Below the pieces are notes generated by a model that did not search any database, had not been told where the DNA came from, and worked only from the letters and a program-made list of their open reading frames with translations. A program made the translations under genes and the position numbers. Below are positions 14,438 to 14,451 of a DNA stretch of 14,451 nucleotides, piece by piece. Source of the DNA: Roseiflexaceae bacterium UBA965 (GTDB lineage: Bacteria; Chloroflexota; Chloroflexia; Chloroflexales; Roseiflexaceae); NCBI GenBank assembly GCA_002292925.1, contig DBCF01000103.1:3865-18315 (forward strand), given 5' to 3'. How positions within the stretch are numbered: the stretch's first letter is position 1; every line of letters starts with the position of its first letter.

Positions 14438-14451
14438 ATGATTGAGCGACA
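14438..14451 (+). CDS. Start of a downstream gene (partial, runs off the window)
   Basis: An ATG at 14438 is preceded by AGAGAGGA (14423-14430), a strong Shine-Dalgarno match seven bases upstream, and by a candidate promoter at 14389-14397. Only four complete codons (MIER) are visible, so no function can be assigned. Confidence 0.5.

Overview
The window looks like chromosomal DNA of a free-living, probably filamentous, bacterium of the Chloroflexota (class Chloroflexia). This is an inference from the mid-range GC content, the M14 peptidase with C-terminal LGFP-like repeats, the bacterial TMEM43/LUMA proteins and the style of the secreted proteins. No 16S gene is present to prove it. There is no sign of an insertion sequence, prophage, CRISPR array or integron, and every large frame is intact.

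Layout. (1) Positions 1-1599, minus strand: a histone-deacetylase-family hydrolase, a PdeM-like metallophosphoesterase and the first codons of a membrane or exported protein. They are chained by two successive ATGA stop/start overlaps and read from a TATAAT promoter near 1621. (2) Positions 1718-4377, plus strand: two tandem TMEM43/LUMA-family membrane proteins, each exactly 399 residues from the best start, separated by 137 bp that holds a perfect 16-bp inverted repeat. (3) Positions 4476-11750, minus strand: a five-gene envelope/polysaccharide operon. In transcription order it encodes an exported M14-type peptidase, a membrane-anchored NodB-type polysaccharide deacetylase, an ABC-2 permease with a Wzz/PCP-like N-terminal half, a Wzt-like ATPase with a C-terminal glycan-recognition-type domain, and a lipoprotein glycoside hydrolase of clan GH-A. 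The genes overlap or nearly abut, and an extended -10 promoter lies at 11789-11797. (4) Positions 11939-12224, plus strand: promoter, tRNA-Ile(GAT), tRNA-Ala(TGC) and an intrinsic terminator, with no rRNA gene in the window. (5) Positions 12241-14451, plus strand: a small cupin, an unrecognised 110-residue protein overlapping it by ATGA, a ComEC competence-domain membrane protein without the usual C-terminal beta-lactamase domain, and the first codons of another gene with a strong ribosome-binding site.

How the genes fit together. The operon in region 3 reads as an export-and-tailoring module for a surface polysaccharide. The Wzm/Wzt-like pair would move the glycan across the membrane, the fused PCP-like domain would set or sense chain length, and the deacetylase and lipoprotein glycosidase would modify or trim it outside. 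The peptidase may act on the wall or on surface proteins. No glycosyltransferase is present, so the glycan must be made by genes elsewhere. The most unusual items are the PCP-permease fusion, the equal-length TMEM43 tandem, the peptidase metal motif with one extra residue, and the unrecognised small protein coupled to the cupin.
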